64,000 bases of DNA, from the NCBI GenBank assembly GCA_963693285.1, contig OY848917.1, forward strand, positions 34,917,245 to 34,981,244, read 5' to 3'. The position numbers were made by a program, and so were the translations under genes. Positions 54,201-61,040 of this stretch are shown here, piece by piece; positions within the stretch are counted from its first letter, which is position 1, and the number at the start of each line of letters is the position of its first letter. The DNA is from Xestospongia muta. Lineage: Eukaryota > Porifera > Demospongiae > Haplosclerida > Petrosiidae. Under the pieces are notes generated by a model. The model did no database searches. It was not told where the DNA came from and worked only from the letters and a program-made list of their open reading frames with translations.

Positions 54201-54907
54201 CTGCTAACAATCTATATTTCTTTTATTTCTGCAGTTTGTCATTAACATATTACACTCATATATTGTCTACATGTAACTATTGTTGTATGTGTAGGACATG
54301 ACTACATTTATTACTAGTAAGCCTTTATTACTTAAATAAGTTTTTAAAGAATAATTCATGCAAGATGGGTTAAAGTATATACAGTGTAATATGAGGGATT
54401 GATATACAAGATGCAAACAGAAAATTATTAGAATTTAGACCTATACCATTAACTAAAAAGTCCAGCATCTAACAAAAATATAACATTAATTAACAATTAC
54501 TCTTTATGTTCCTTAGCATATCAGCTCTCATCATCTTTGTATTTCCATATAGCTCTCTAATCATATTGATAACAAGTGTAACCAACAACATCTCCTTCTG
54601 ATTATTATTGCATCTCACAAACTATATGTTTATAACAGTCTGTACAATAAAAAAAGGTTGATGTTTCAATTAGGGACTTATTAACAATAGAAAGAAGTAT
54701 ACCAGGTACAGCTGGAAAATATACCGGTGCTGTATCATTATGAGCTTTAAACACTTCAATACTCTCTAGCTTTATAAGGTATATTCATAGACTTTAATAA
54801 TGATATAGACTTACGTAATCTTCAGCATTTACATTGCCTCCTCTAACAAGAATGTCTTTTACACCAGACAAATCTCCTTTCTTAGCAAACTCAATTAGAC
54901 TGTTATT
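5985..54907 (-). CDS. Ankyrin-ROC-COR-death domain protein (whole gene, 21 exons)
   Basis: Coding exons, in transcript order: 54907-54815, 54164-54066, 50879-50781, 49944-49846, 48481-48383, 47546-47448, 45903-45805, 44957-44859, 28960-28862, 28035-27937, 19980-19882, 19063-18965, 13370-13272, 13209-13111, 10574-10473, 10103-10011, 9352-9254, 8740-6680, 6560-6494, 6274-5985 (exons are separately listed below; one more 5' exon is presumed). All junctions follow GT-AG and keep frame; all are phase 0 except the last, which is phase 1. The product is about 1,363 residues: 18 ankyrin repeats, a ROC GTPase, a COR-like region and a death domain. DAPK1 has the same order behind a kinase. Likely a cytosolic or membrane-tethered GTP-dependent scaffold in death or stress signalling. 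The true start codon was not found. Confidence 0.82.
6494..6560 (-). CDS. Exon: linker between COR region and death domain
   Basis: A 67-bp exon in phase 0, out phase 1, coding DLAYPPLNERDIETISEQHL then FK and the first base of the next codon. Acceptor ATTATAG, donor GTTTGTG (weak). It reads as a proline-containing lead-in to the death domain. Its 5' edge is copied in inverted orientation at 3938-4038. Confidence 0.75.
6680..8740 (-). CDS. Exon: last ankyrin repeat, ROC GTPase and COR-like region
   Basis: One 2,061-bp, 687-codon phase-0 exon; the acceptor is TTTTTAG and the donor GTAAGT. Residues 1-33 are an ankyrin repeat (FGDAPLHAACQGCYGDVVKL). The P-loop GNTGAGKS lies at residues 79-86 (8506-8483). 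The G3 motif DLAGHEE is near 136-142 and VIGSRLDEL near 203-211 fits the T/SxxD guanine-recognition motif of ROC domains. About 300-400 resembles the winged-helix COR region (SWVVIDRASLLNEVNGVLFA). The rest, with CCYVWTNGIYWENEVKVIVE, is COR-C-like or a membrane or partner-binding module. ROC binds and hydrolyses GTP and COR mediates dimerisation in this family (LRRK2, DAPK1). The exon carries no leucine-rich repeats and no kinase. Confidence 0.87.
8741..9253 (-). other. Intron
   Basis: AT-rich, GT-AG bounded; nothing recognisable inside. Confidence 0.7.
9254..9352 (-). CDS. Exon F: ankyrin repeat
   Basis: Exactly 99 bp, phase 0. DGKTALYIASEEGNNQRVQL then LLNNGANPDIANY fits the ankyrin pattern DG.T.L..A...G....V..LL..GA........ 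The donor is GTAAGT; the acceptor is TTACATAG. Confidence 0.85.
9353..10010 (-). other. Intron
   Basis: AT-rich; no element recognised. Confidence 0.65.
10011..10103 (-). CDS. Exon E: divergent ankyrin repeat
   Basis: A 93-bp phase-0 exon coding DTLLLESTKKRNLEGTKVAL then SRGANVNIGNK. The second half (L.RGANVN..NK) is ankyrin, but the first helix is degenerate and two residues short, and the usual TPLHxA tetrapeptide is lost. Donor GTATGC. It probably folds as a weakened repeat. Confidence 0.7.
10473..10574 (-). CDS. Exon D: ankyrin repeat
   Basis: 102 bp, phase 0, 34 residues: YGRTALHAAYWSKNNVIVKM then LVKANANNLEAVQA. G.TALHAA is intact; the loop after it is one residue longer than usual. 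Donor GTAAGT. Confidence 0.83.
10575..13110 (-). other. Intron carrying a pogo/Tigger-type transposase remnant
   Basis: A 2.5-kb intron. The part from about 11,650 to 12,830 is an old transposase in antisense; the flanks are featureless. Confidence 0.7.
11650..12830 (+). mobile_element. Pogo/Tigger-like DDE transposase remnant
   Basis: Read with frameshifts and stops on the plus strand, the stretch follows the pogo order. First comes a helix-turn-helix link region with PTEKVQFGRRQGSQPVLTHA near 11771, then KDWWYAFL near 11976. The catalytic core follows: VLAPVGVKTV near 12174, INAIGDMIPPMHTFPGE near 12250, SSNGWINTQLFFGWL near 12357, LLLNSHSNHIDLEI near 12436 and a degraded HxxQPxD block near 12535. 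In active pogo elements the second Asp falls in LLLDxHxSH; here it is Asn. It cannot make an active protein. It lies opposite to the host gene, within the 10575-13110 intron. Confidence 0.72.
13111..13209 (-). CDS. Exon C: ankyrin repeat
   Basis: 99 bp, phase 0: IGETVLHISCYKSDDKVVQV then LLDAGVKVNVPDK. Donor GTCAGT, slightly off consensus. It is separated from exon B6 by only a 62-bp intron, the shortest in the gene. Confidence 0.83.
13272..13370 (-). CDS. Exon B6: ankyrin repeat
   Basis: 99 bp, phase 0: DGSTAVMLAAENGHKDVVLF then LTQKGANLDLVNK. Donor GTAAGTGTTCA. Same peptide as B3 and B5. Confidence 0.87.
13371..13727 (-). other. B-exon upstream flank in intron
   Basis: Unique-looking intron DNA next to B6, nearly repeated at 19981-20334 (for example AACAACACTTGGATGTATCA). 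It shows that the duplicated block extends about 350 bp upstream of exon B. Confidence 0.75.
13728..18620 (-). repeat. Satellite array 1 (in the A6-B6 intron)
   Basis: Tandem units of about 635 bp, each starting near ACATTCAGATGACAAGTAAT and holding a second, related half-unit (AATCACACCAACATAAATGG). Units here are the most divergent of the arrays, some partly deleted (for example near 15,940). The array lies within one intron and is transcribed in antisense to the listed strand text. Confidence 0.9.
18621..18964 (-). repeat. Exon-A-adjacent intron, satellite progenitor-like
   Basis: This segment, running up to the A6 donor, is colinear with a satellite half-unit but clearly diverged: GCTGATACAGAAATCGGCAG versus GCTGATATACGAATCAGCTG, then CTTTAATGTCATT and GATACACATG before the TTACC of the donor. 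Comparable segments border A1, A2, A3 and A4. Confidence 0.75.
18965..19063 (-). CDS. Exon A6: ankyrin repeat
   Basis: 99 bp, phase 0: IGWAALHYASSKGHTDIVEL then LLNHNVDINIVTK. It starts with Ile where other A exons have Arg. Donor GTAAGT. Confidence 0.87.
19064..19881 (-). repeat. Linker intron B5-A6
   Basis: 818 bp, one of five conserved B-to-A introns (819-848 bp range). Shared landmarks are TACATGTAACTATTGTTGTA and a GGTCCATAACAGTTTCTACA block. No satellite units inside. Confidence 0.85.
19882..19980 (-). CDS. Exon B5: ankyrin repeat
   Basis: 99 bp, phase 0: DGSTAVMLAAENGHKDVVLF then LTQKGANLDLVNK. Identical peptide to B3 and B6. Confidence 0.87.
19981..20334 (-). other. B-exon upstream flank in intron
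   Basis: Close copy of 13371-13727, joined to satellite at about 20,335. Confidence 0.75.
20335..27700 (-). repeat. Satellite array 2 (in the A5-B5 intron), dimeric higher-order repeat
   Basis: About a dozen units of 635-636 bp. Between about 21,820 and 25,640 they alternate as two subtypes: one with ACTATGAAATGCTTCAAATA, the other with GCTATAAAAAGGCTTAAAAT. The type-1 units begin at 21823, 23094 and 24365, exactly 1,271 bp apart, and successive dimers are almost identical. Confidence 0.92.
27701..27936 (-). repeat. Exon-A5-adjacent intron fused to satellite
   Basis: Satellite-like sequence runs to about 27,905, then switches to the TGCTTTGCTAAATCAAACTT tail shared with the other A exons. 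The satellite/tail junction lies much nearer the donor here than at A6. Confidence 0.7.
27937..28035 (-). CDS. Exon A5: ankyrin repeat
   Basis: 99 bp, phase 0: RGWAALHYASSKGHTDIVEL then LLNHNVDINIVTK. Donor GTAAGT. Confidence 0.87.
28036..28861 (-). repeat. Linker intron B4-A5
   Basis: 826 bp; close copy of the linker at 19064-19881 with scattered substitutions and a few short indels. Confidence 0.85.
28862..28960 (-). CDS. Exon B4: ankyrin repeat
   Basis: 99 bp, phase 0: as B5 but GANLNLVNK at the end (Asp to Asn in the loop). Confidence 0.87.
28961..29554 (-). other. B-exon upstream flank, second type
   Basis: After about 60 bp it switches to a block also found at 46,250-46,690, 48,660-49,090 and 51,050-51,600 (TTGGTAGCAACTTAAT, ACTCTTAGGAGAATAATAAG). 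No coding content. Confidence 0.7.
29555..44560 (-). repeat. Satellite array 3 (in the A4-B4 intron), nested higher-order repeats
   Basis: About 15 kb of units. Besides the 635-bp form there is a 715-bp form with an extra internal duplication (TACAGCCTGTATACATAAGT). Sub-blocks recur at offsets near 5,526 bp (33,176 to 38,702), 3,367 bp (37,333 to 40,700) and 2,003-2,004 bp (40,700 to 42,703) with near identity. Units near the left end are more divergent. Confidence 0.9.
44561..44858 (-). repeat. Exon-A4-adjacent intron, satellite progenitor-like
   Basis: Nearly identical to 53,768-54,065; colinear with the satellite half-unit as at A6. Confidence 0.75.
44859..44957 (-). CDS. Exon A4: ankyrin repeat
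   Basis: 99 bp, phase 0: RGCAALHYASSKGHTDIVEL then LLNHNVDINIVTK. The donor is GTATGT, weaker than the GTAAGT of A1, A5 and A6, and it begins the longest intron (15.9 kb). Confidence 0.86.
44958..45804 (-). repeat. Linker intron B3-A4
   Basis: 847 bp, the longest linker copy; it carries an extra stretch near 45,429 (TTGTTGATTATATTGTATTT). Confidence 0.85.
45805..45903 (-). CDS. Exon B3: ankyrin repeat
   Basis: 99 bp, phase 0: DGSTAVMLAAENGHKDVVLF then LTQKGANLDLVNK. Confidence 0.87.
45904..46689 (-). other. B-exon upstream flank with a templated insertion
   Basis: Six bases past the acceptor the text jumps to GGAAAAGGATTTATAACTTC, a copy of linker sequence from the other side of exon B3 (about 45,737), then returns to the usual flank. 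The rest is the second flank type (see 28961-29554). Confidence 0.65.
46690..47099 (-). repeat. Satellite fragment 4 (in the A3-B3 intron)
   Basis: Less than one satellite unit. Near-identical to 49,090-49,497. Confidence 0.8.
47100..47447 (-). repeat. Exon-A3-adjacent intron, satellite progenitor-like
   Basis: Carries AGGTGACAAGTAATAACACC and GCCAGTTACAGGATGCATGC before the donor; near-identical to 49,498-49,845. Confidence 0.75.
47448..47546 (-). CDS. Exon A3: ankyrin repeat
   Basis: 99 bp, phase 0: RRWAALHYASSKGHTDIVEL then LLNHNVDINIVTK. The second residue is Arg, replacing the near-invariant Gly of the repeat's opening turn. Donor GTAAAT. Confidence 0.85.
47547..48382 (-). repeat. Linker intron B2-A3
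   Basis: 836 bp. Carries a variant block ATCAAGTAAACAGACCTACC (47,834) not found in the linkers at 19 kb, 28 kb or 45 kb. Confidence 0.85.
48383..48481 (-). CDS. Exon B2: ankyrin repeat
   Basis: 99 bp, phase 0; ends GANLDLVNE (Lys to Glu at the last codon, shared with B1). Confidence 0.87.
48482..49089 (-). other. B-exon upstream flank
   Basis: Begins as the first flank type (as 13371) and switches to the second at about 48,650. Near-identical to 50,880-51,400. Confidence 0.7.
49090..49497 (-). repeat. Satellite fragment 5 (in the A2-B2 intron)
   Basis: Partial satellite unit, 2,398 bp from its near-identical twin. Confidence 0.8.
49498..49845 (-). repeat. Exon-A2-adjacent intron, satellite progenitor-like
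   Basis: Twin of 47,100-47,447 at a 2,398-bp offset. Confidence 0.75.
49846..49944 (-). CDS. Exon A2: ankyrin repeat
   Basis: 99 bp, phase 0: RGCAALHYASSKGHTDIVEL then LLNHNVDINIVTK. Donor GTAAAT, as at A3. Confidence 0.87.
49945..50780 (-). repeat. Linker intron B1-A2
   Basis: 836 bp, same length and same variant block as 47547-48382. Confidence 0.85.
50781..50879 (-). CDS. Exon B1: ankyrin repeat
   Basis: 99 bp, phase 0: DGSTAVMLAAENGHKDVVLF then LTQKGADLDFVNE, the most distinct B copy (N to D, L to F, K to E). Confidence 0.87.
50880..51594 (-). other. B-exon upstream flank
   Basis: Both flank types in series; the end (51,470-51,590) matches 29,430-29,550 rather than the other copies. 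Confidence 0.7.
51595..53767 (-). repeat. Satellite array 6 (in the A1-B1 intron)
   Basis: About three to four units, including one 715-bp type (52,218-52,418 region). The right part (about 53,060-53,767) is almost identical to 43,855-44,560 at an offset of 9,207 bp. Confidence 0.88.
53768..54065 (-). repeat. Exon-A1-adjacent intron, satellite progenitor-like
   Basis: Near-identical to 44,561-44,858. Confidence 0.75.
54066..54164 (-). CDS. Exon A1: ankyrin repeat
   Basis: 99 bp, phase 0: RGCAALHYASSKGHTDIVEL then ILNHNVDINIVTK (Leu to Ile in helix 2). Donor GTAAGT. Confidence 0.86.
54165..54814 (-). other. Intron, partly linker-derived
   Basis: About the first 300 bp next to A1 match the B-to-A linker introns; similarity fades toward 54,780. 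This suggests that the linker is the original intron upstream of exon A. Confidence 0.7.
54815..54907 (-). CDS. Exon: ankyrin cap (first recognised exon)
   Basis: 93 bp, phase 0: NNSLIEFAKKGDLSGVKDIL then VRGGNVNAEDY. The shape (L...AK.GDL..VK..L..G.NVNA.D) is typical of the first repeat in an ankyrin stack. The acceptor TTTTTGCAATAG means it is not the first exon. Donor GTAAGT. Confidence 0.82.
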
Positions 54908-55557
54908 CTATTGCAAAAACAAAAACACTAAATGTATTACTAAATGTAAACTAGAGTTTCCATAAACCTAAGGATATTTTTAATTAAATATTCCCAGCAA
55001 CTTATTTATTTATTTCAATATTTTGCAGCATAAAAATTTGTACAAGCACACCTATTAATTCCTTGTCCTCCTGGGGTCAAACATAGTATATATATAAAAG
55101 TTGGAGGTAGAAAAAATTTCAGGGGAGATGACAGAGTTTGTTCCTTTACATATGCAACAGCAACACCCTTTTATTTAATGCTTTTCAATGATCTTTCATT
55201 AGAACTAGCAAAGATGAAATAACTAATACAAAAAATGATGACACTCATTAGAAGATGGCCTTTCTCTGCTAGTCCTTTAGGCAATCATAAATCATTTTTA
55301 GTGTATAACTCTACGTGACAATTGTAATAACAGTTTATAACCACTATGTAAACATTGAGGTAGTACACACACATTCCACTCATTCCAATGGGTTAGTAAG
55401 CTCAGTTCACTTTTAGACCCTCCTCCTCCCGTCAGCTTACCAAAAAGAAGGAGGGTCTAGCTAGCTAGACTAGCAGTTGTAGGTATCCATTTTGAATAAT
55501 AAACCATAAGTTATAACAGTATATAAGTATATTACATAGAAGTATGACCGTGTTGTA
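54908..55557. other. Noncoding DNA
   Basis: Presumed intron or upstream region of the ankyrin gene. A minus-strand ATG near 55,490 is followed by an early stop. Nothing else recognised. Confidence 0.4.
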
Positions 55558-55720
55558 TTAAACAGCAGATAATCCATAAGAATCATATGTTTTGAAGGCT
55601 TTGTAACAGTTTGCAGGAGACTCTTTCACACAGTGTAAATTCCAAAGTCCAATCATTATTATGATAACTGGAGCAACAAGTAAAATTTTAAAAATATTTC
55701 CTCGTGGCAGCCATTTTACC
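55558..55720 (-). CDS. Candidate terminal exon with a membrane segment
   Basis: After TGTTTTATAG a frame of 53 codons (entry phase as for a TG|G split codon) runs VKWLPRGNIFKILLVAPVII then IMIGLWNLHCVKES to TAA at 55558. The hydrophobic stretch would span a membrane. It joins in frame with the exon candidate at 55975-56064 when that is read one base later. If real, it ends a separate minus-strand gene upstream of the ankyrin gene. No family recognised. Confidence 0.25.
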
Positions 55721-55890
55721 CTATAAAACAAGAACTACAAACTTCCCATTCACCTACATGGTTACATGTATGTATAACAAAGCTCTTAGAGAGACTGAAG
55801 CATACTTCCTTGTAATTTAGCTAGGTAGAACAATAATACAGTTAAACACAACTATTAACATGCAAAAGCATGCAATAATATCATAGGAAC
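55721..55890. other. Noncoding DNA
   Basis: Short spacer before the duplicated segment; nothing seen. Confidence 0.4.
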
Positions 55891-55974
55891 CTCAGTAATA
55901 AGTCCATAGAGTGACCATCTACTACCCATACATCGACACACTAATACATAGCAATAGAACTATGATGTGCCTAC

Positions 55975-56064
55975 CAATTTCTTCTTGTACATGATAACAG
56001 CAAACACACAGACAACAATAATGAAAATTTCTGTTTCAGTGATAATTGATTTGACCGTAATATT
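55975..56064 (-). CDS. Candidate transmembrane exon
   Basis: A 90-bp frame between TTATTTAG and GTAGGC. In phase 0 it reads NITVKSIITETEIFIIVVCV then FAVIMYKKKL: a single membrane span followed by a basic stop-transfer stretch. Phase 0 at both ends would allow direct joining to the ankyrin cap exon, making a single-pass protein with a cytosolic ankyrin-ROC-death part. The alternative reading joins the exon at 55558-55720. The segment is copied at 58536-58625. Confidence 0.28.
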
Positions 56065-56114
56065 CTAAATAATAGTCACGCCTCTGTATCCTGTCCCGTT
56101 TGTAGCACAAAATC

Positions 56115-56247
56115 ATGGCTCTAGAATGCTATCCAATGTCATTATGATGACAAGACAAGATATGCGAAGAAACTTGACATTATTTTTTAAGATAGTGATT
56201 CTATTGAACGTTTTGAATTGTCTGATAAAAATTGGAAGGATGATGTG
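56115..56247 (+). pseudogene. SWIM/YqaJ first-exon fragment (copy 1)
   Basis: Reads DDKTRYAKKLDIIF, stop (TAA), DSDSIERFELSDKNWKDDV, then is cut by satellite DNA. The stop sits where copy 2 has AAA (Lys), whereas this copy keeps KNWK where copy 2 has two stops. Confidence 0.65.
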
Positions 56248-58450
56248 ATACTCTACAATCCAAACAATTATAGTACAACCTCCAAAGCTTCTCACGCAAG
56301 GCATTAAAAACAATTAACATCAATAAAAACAATAGGGTAAATACAATAACAACATCCTATTCATAACACTTAGAATTCATACTATACTATAAAACACTTA
56401 CCAACTATTATATTTTAAACAACACATTAAGATGACAAGTAATCACAACAACATAAATGGAAAAACAAAACAATAGAGTAAACAAAATAACAACAACACA
56501 TTCAATATACTTAGAATTCATACTACATTACATCAAAATTACAAACTATTATATTGTAAAGGACACATTCAGATGACAAGTAAGCAACATAAATGCGGAA
56601 ACAAAAACCAATACTCTAAACAAAATCACAACAACACATTCAATATTCTCAGAATTCATACTAGGTTATAGCTATAAAATGCTTAAAATATACCAAAAAA
56701 TAAACCTGGCAAGAATATTCAAGCAACAATGTCACATTATAAACAGCTAAGGTTAACAGGACTCATTGCTGTTATACAAACAAGCTGTTATAGAATGCAA
56801 TTTCATGCTATTTGTTGATCTAATAAGCTCCAAATACAATATAATTAATAAAATTGCAAAAGCAGATACACATAGTTACCATACAATTCAAAAATTATAG
56901 TACAGCCTCCAAAGCTTTTCATGCAAGGCATTAAAAACAATTAAAGTCAATAAAAACAATAGGGTAAATACAATAACAATATCCTATTCAAAATACTTAG
57001 AATTCATACTATACTATATCACACTTACCGACTATTATATTTTTAACAACAGATTTAGATGACAAGTAATCACACCAACATAAACGGAAAAAAAACAATA
57101 GAGTAAACAAAATAACAACAACACATTCAATATATTTGGAATTCATACTACATTATATCAAAATTACATCCTATTATATTGTAAAGGACACATTCAGATA
57201 ACAAGTAAGCAACATAAATGTGGAAACAAAAACCAATACTCAAAAAAAATGAAACAACACATTCAATATGCTCAGAATTCATACTAGGCTATAGATATAA
57301 AATGCTTAAAATATACCTAAAAATTAAACCTAGCAAGAAGATTCAAACATTGTTAGTGACATTCAATGTTGTATTATAAACAACTAGGGTTAACAAGATT
57401 CATTACTGATATATGAATCAGCTGTTATAGAATGCACTTTAATGACATTTGTTGATCTCCAAACAGCAAATACAAAATAATCATAAAAACTCCAAAAGCA
57501 GACATGCACAGTTACCATACAATCCAAAACAATTATAGTACAGGCTCCAAAGATTCTAATGCAAGGCATTAAAAACAATTATGTCAATAAAAACAAAAGG
57601 GTAAATATAATAACAACATCCTATTCAAAACACTTAGTATTCATACTATACTATATCACACTTACCAACTATATATTTTAAACATCACATTCAGGTGACA
57701 AGTAATAACAGCAACATAAATGGAAAAACAAAACAATAAAGCAAACAAAATAACAACAACACATTCAATATACTTAAATTCATACTACATTATATCAAAA
57801 TTACATCCTATTATATTGTAAAGGACACATTCAGATGACAAGTAAGCAACATAAATGTGGAAACAAAAACCAATACTCTAAACAAAATCATAACAACACA
57901 TTCAATATTTTCAGAATTCATACTAGGCTATAGCTATAAAATGCTTAAAATATACCTAAAAAATAAACCTGGCAAGAATATTCAAGCAACAATGTCACAG
58001 TATAAACAGTTAAGGTTAACAGAATTCATTGCTGTTACGCAAATAAGCTGCAAATACAATATAATTAATAAAATTGCAAAAGCGGATACACATAGTTACC
58101 ATACAATCCAAAAATTATAGTACAGCCTCCAAAGCTTTTCATGCAAGGTATTAAAAACAATTAAAGTCAATAAAAACTATAGGGTAAATACAATAACAAT
58201 ATCCTATTCAAAACACTTAGAATTCATACTATACTATATCACACTTACCGACTATTATATTTTCGACAACACATTTAGATGACAAGTAATCACACCAACA
58301 TAAATGGAAAAACAAAACAATAGAGTAAGTAAAATCTCTACAACACATTCAATATATTTAGAATTCATACTACATTATATCAAAATTACATCTTATTACA
58401 TTGTAAAGGACACATTTAGATAACAAGTAATAACAACAATTCATACTAGG
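56248..58450. repeat. Satellite array 7, outside the recognised exons
   Basis: About three and a half satellite units of the 635-bp family, more divergent than those in the A-B introns (for example AGTAAGCAACATAAATGTGG replaces the usual start). Bounded on both sides by duplicated segment X. Confidence 0.88.
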
Positions 58451-58800
58451 CTCAGTAATAAGTCCATAGAGTGACCCATCTACTACCCATACATCGACAC
58501 ACTAATACATAGCAATAGAACTATGATGTACCTACCAATTTCTTCTTGTACATGATAACAGCAAACACACAGACAACAATAATGAAAATTTCTGTTTCAG
58601 TGATAATTGATTTGACCGTAATATTCTAAATAATAGCCACGCCTCTGTATCCTGTCCCGTTTGTAGCACAAAATCATGGCTCTGCAATGGTATCCAAAGA
58701 TGACAAGGCAAGATACACGAAGAAACTAGACATTATTTTTAAAGATAGTGACTCTATTGAACCTTTTGAATTGTCTGATTAAAATTAGAAGGATGATGTG
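58451..58800. repeat. Duplicated segment X, copy 2
   Basis: Partner of 55891-56247. It continues without a break into the rest of the SWIM/YqaJ pseudogene, so this is probably the source copy. Confidence 0.88.
58536..58625 (-). other. Second copy of the candidate transmembrane exon
   Basis: Same 90-bp frame, acceptor and donor (GTAGGT here) as 55975-56064, with identical coding sequence as far as can be seen. Confidence 0.3.
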
Positions 58801-60044
58801 TCTCTGTGGCCTCCATTGGAGTTCGAAAAGATCTATTTGTATCTGATTGGCACTCTTGGTGAGTATACTAATGAGACGTTAAACGTTAAATGCTAATAAA
58901 GGTTTAGAAGCTTTCAACTATTATATATATCAGGTAGGAATTAGAAGTAAACTAACCATGTAAAAAAGGTTTTTTCTTTGTAGTGGTGGTTGTGTGCAGA
59001 CAAATGTTTTGTTGTGATCTATTATCCAATTGTTCACTAAAAGCAAAGGTTAAGGCTTCACAAAGATTAACAGACACACCTCATGAAGCTTGCATTTGCA
59101 TTGAGAAGAAAACATCGAATGTCATAACTGGTCACTGTACATGTATGGCTGGGTAAGGTATTTAAAAGTCTATTTACAAATTTGACTGTGTATTATGTGT
59201 TTTATGTAGATGTGGGGAGGTCTGTTCCTTATGTAACCAGAATTCTATTTAAAATAGAAGTTTGCATAAGACTTAAAGTTGCTTTTCAAAGTGTCACTTC
59301 ACTCCCTTGTGTCTGCAACCAAGCTTTTTCAAAGTAGGTAAGTATAAATAATACATATGTGTGTTTTTTTGGATTTCTTATTAGATACAGCCACTGCCAG
59401 AATCTGATGTACCATTTCTTAATCCCATTAAAAAGAGAAGAGCTGAAACAAGGTTACAAAAACACCAGGAAGAAATGCCTACTTATTTATTATCTGGGAA
59501 GCCAAAGTTGGATTGGACAACTATATTAAATTGCTTGCATAGTTTTCAGGCCAACACAGTAGTATTTACAGTTCTTCCTAACATTACTTCATTGTCTCAA
59601 CAAAGCACAAGTGTGTCTTCTGATATTCCTGCTATATCATCATCAGTGGAAGAGATATCATCTAATGATGATCCCAGTCTACCTCCAACTTTATATAAAC
59701 TTTATGACAAAAATTACATGCTGTTATCTGATAGTGAGCTTTTAGAATGTGGTGATGTAATTTTCAAGAACATACAAATAATCAAGGAACAAGCTGATTT
59801 TCTAGAAAAGTCAACAAAAATACAATCAAGTCCTACTATATGGTTTGACCATCAGAAGGGACATATAACAGTATTGACTTTTCAATCAGTGATACACCAT
59901 AAATGGAAAGATTATCCAATGTCCAGTGTCATGAAAATAATGTAGTATAACAATCAAAGTCTAATGACACCATCTCTTTGATGGGGAAGAGAACATGAGG
60001 TGTATGCTTGGCAAGCTTATATTGTGTTGATGAAAGCTAATTAA
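58687..60044 (+). pseudogene. SWIM zinc-finger / YqaJ-type nuclease gene, broken
   Basis: Four exon-like parts: 58687-58933, 58984-59152, 59210-about 59335, 59385-60044. Part 1 reads MVSKDDKARYTKKLDIIFKD, two stops, then LWPPLEFEKIYLYLIGTLGE and, after a 7-bp tandem duplication, NANKGLEAFNYYI. Part 2 has SLKAKVKASQRLTDTPHEA and GHCTCMAG, the CxC half of a SWIM zinc finger. Part 3 has CGEVCS, where a one-base shift hits the expected His, then LFKIEVCIRLKVAF and SVTSLPCVCNQAFSK. Part 4 has IQPLPESDVPFLNPIKKRRA and STKIQSSPTIWFDHQKG, then stops at 59943 and 59979 before WGREHEVYAWQAY and TAA at 60042. The order matches an invertebrate family coupling a SWIM finger with a YqaJ exonuclease fold. 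The nuclease end is mostly absent. Confidence 0.75.
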
Positions 60045-61040
60045 CTGTATACCATTACTTGTATCATACATAGTGTCAACCTGTGAACTCAACCATACTA
60101 ACATTGAAGTATATCCTATCATTATATAACAGTATATCTACTAAGTCAATGAAGTTAGTGACTGTATTACTAGATCACTCTATAGTCACATATACTAGGA
60201 TCAGGAAATGGGACTTAGTTTGTGAGAAGGGACCATTTCTGTCAAAAATAAAATTCAGTATGGACAAAAAGTGATTTTAATATTTTAGTGAATTCAAGTT
60301 AAACTAATAAACGCAGACAATAGTACCTGACGGTTATTTTGAAGCGTTTAAAAAGTCAAAGTTCTTTTTAACTTAGCGTGTGGAGATGTTAGCATTCTTA
60401 GGACAAGTTAAATACACGGAATATAATACTATTAACACAATAGATATATATACTGCAGTCACCTACCAGTTTCATAGAGGGTCCAGCCATTATCTTGTAC
60501 TACTGATATCAGTTGATTTCTTTCTCAATTCTCATAACAACAAGCCACACCTCCAAAATATGTTAATTAGTAATAATATAGGAATTTGTTATCAACTGGT
60601 ATGTGTCAAAATTAAAAAAGTCATTTTATTAATTATTATAATATGTAATTATTATTCTCATAGTTAGTATGTCCATTATCTTCTCAATATCAAGTACTAA
60701 TGTTAGAGTCATCATATCATTTGATGTATGAGATCATATACTGACAATATCTACAAGTAAAAACATTTCCATTATAGATAATAAAGTATATAGTTACTAG
60801 TAATATAATACTAGACTAGTTTATCATATTAATATAATAGAGAGGAACTGACAATGATATATTCAGTGTATTCTATTAATACATTACAATGGACATATTA
60901 CTACATTAGACATAATTACTTTATGTCTCATAGTGATATGATAAGGATCATTTTAATAATATCTTGTTAATAACTTATGATATATTGATTTTATAATATG
61001 TCACTTACTTTTCCTTTAACTTGTCATAATATAATATTGA
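60045..61040. other. AT-rich noncoding DNA
   Basis: Some remaining decayed pseudogene tail may lie near 60,060-60,300. No other gene or element recognised. Confidence 0.45.

Larger units (their letters stand above)
55891..56247. repeat. Duplicated segment X, copy 1
   Basis: About 357 bp matching 58451-58800 in the same orientation, nearly identical in its first 220 bp. It holds the minus-strand membrane exon candidate and the first part of the SWIM/YqaJ pseudogene's first exon. It stops abruptly at GGATGATGTG, where satellite begins. Confidence 0.88.

Noticed and set aside
55430..55500. Minus-strand ATG with a nearby GTAAGC donor as start exon for the ankyrin gene
   Set aside because: The ATG frame hits TAG after six codons, and the frame that would enter the cap exon in phase 0 has a stop and no ATG.
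13733..57578. Recurrent plus-strand 60-73 residue ORFs beginning MTSNNSN or MTSKNSN in more than 20 satellite units
   Set aside because: They recur because the satellite recurs. The 635-bp period is not a multiple of three, units differ by frameshifts that truncate the frame, there is no domain, and they lie antisense within introns of a real gene.
60380..60667. 95-residue plus-strand ORF
   Set aside because: AT-rich composition, no splice or domain support; downstream of a pseudogene.
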